A DNA stretch of 13,436 nucleotides from an uncultured Blautia sp. (GTDB taxonomy: Bacteria > Bacillota > Clostridia > Lachnospirales > Lachnospiraceae): the NCBI GenBank assembly GCA_945872375.1, contig CAMBYR010000031.1, positions 1 to 13,436 of the forward strand, written 5' to 3'. Below the pieces are notes generated by a model, which did not search any database, had not been told where the DNA came from, and was given only the letters and a program-made list of their open reading frames with translations. Positions 13,363 through 13,436 of the stretch are shown in pieces (position 1 is the stretch's first letter; each line of letters opens with the position of its first letter). The position numbers and the translations under genes are program-made.

Positions 13363-13436
13363 GTGAAAGTAAGATCATCTGTAAAGCCGATCTGCGAAAA
13401 ATGCAAGATCATCAAAAGAAAAGGATCTATCAGAGT
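13363..13436 (+). CDS. rpmJ: Ribosomal protein L36, 3' end outside the window
   Basis: A small zinc-type protein of the 50S subunit. The first 24 residues are visible and open MKVRSSVKPICEKCKIIKRK, matching the conserved L36 beginning, including the C-X2-C half of the zinc site. The start is GTG with GGAGG 7 nt upstream. In most Firmicutes this gene follows infA directly; here it lies about 11.9 kb downstream with its own leader. Confidence 0.95.
   Translation, partial: MKVRSSVKPICEKCKIIKRKGSIR

Overview
The window looks like a low-to-moderate GC Gram-positive chromosome, most likely Clostridia and probably Lachnospiraceae-like. The reasons are the Cys4 zinc-type adenylate kinase, strong AGGAG ribosome binding sites, the adk-map-infA gene order, and the types of transporter and regulator present. 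This placement is inference; no species can be named from the sequence alone.

Layout. (1) 1-1476 is the end of a ribosomal-protein (spc/alpha) operon: adk (5' end missing), map and infA. (2) 1477-1666 holds palindromes and a short repeat but no gene. (3) 1667-2066 holds a promoter, a yybP-ykoY-type manganese riboswitch with an overlapping intrinsic terminator, and a further structured leader. (4) 2067-3973 encodes two SPFH membrane proteins of the HflK/HflC type. (5) 3951-5201, on the minus strand, encodes a PocR-AraC transcription regulator whose 3' end overlaps hflC. (6) 5202-5416 is a divergent control region with repeated half-sites, a TATAAT box and an attenuator-like hairpin. (7) 5417-13219 is one tightly packed operon: adenine deaminase, BMP-family nucleoside ABC transporter (ATPase and two permeases), its binding protein, and a pyrrolysine-free relative of monomethylamine methyltransferase MtmB. 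(8) 13252-13436 is a new promoter, a structured leader and the start of rpmJ.

infA and rpmJ are neighbours in the usual Firmicutes order, so this ribosomal operon is split by about 11.8 kb of accessory DNA, and the downstream half has its own promoter.

The most interesting unit is the adeC-ABC-BMP-MtmB-like operon. Its content suggests uptake of a purine nucleoside or base, deamination, and transfer of a methyl group to a corrinoid protein. That would fit salvage or use of N-methylated purines, for example N6-methyladenine, or cationic forms such as 1-methyladenosine or 7-methylguanosine. This is a hypothesis: no corrinoid protein, reactivase or nucleosidase lies in the window. The second notable point is a Mn2+-type riboswitch upstream of HflKC-like proteins rather than a recognisable Mn exporter.
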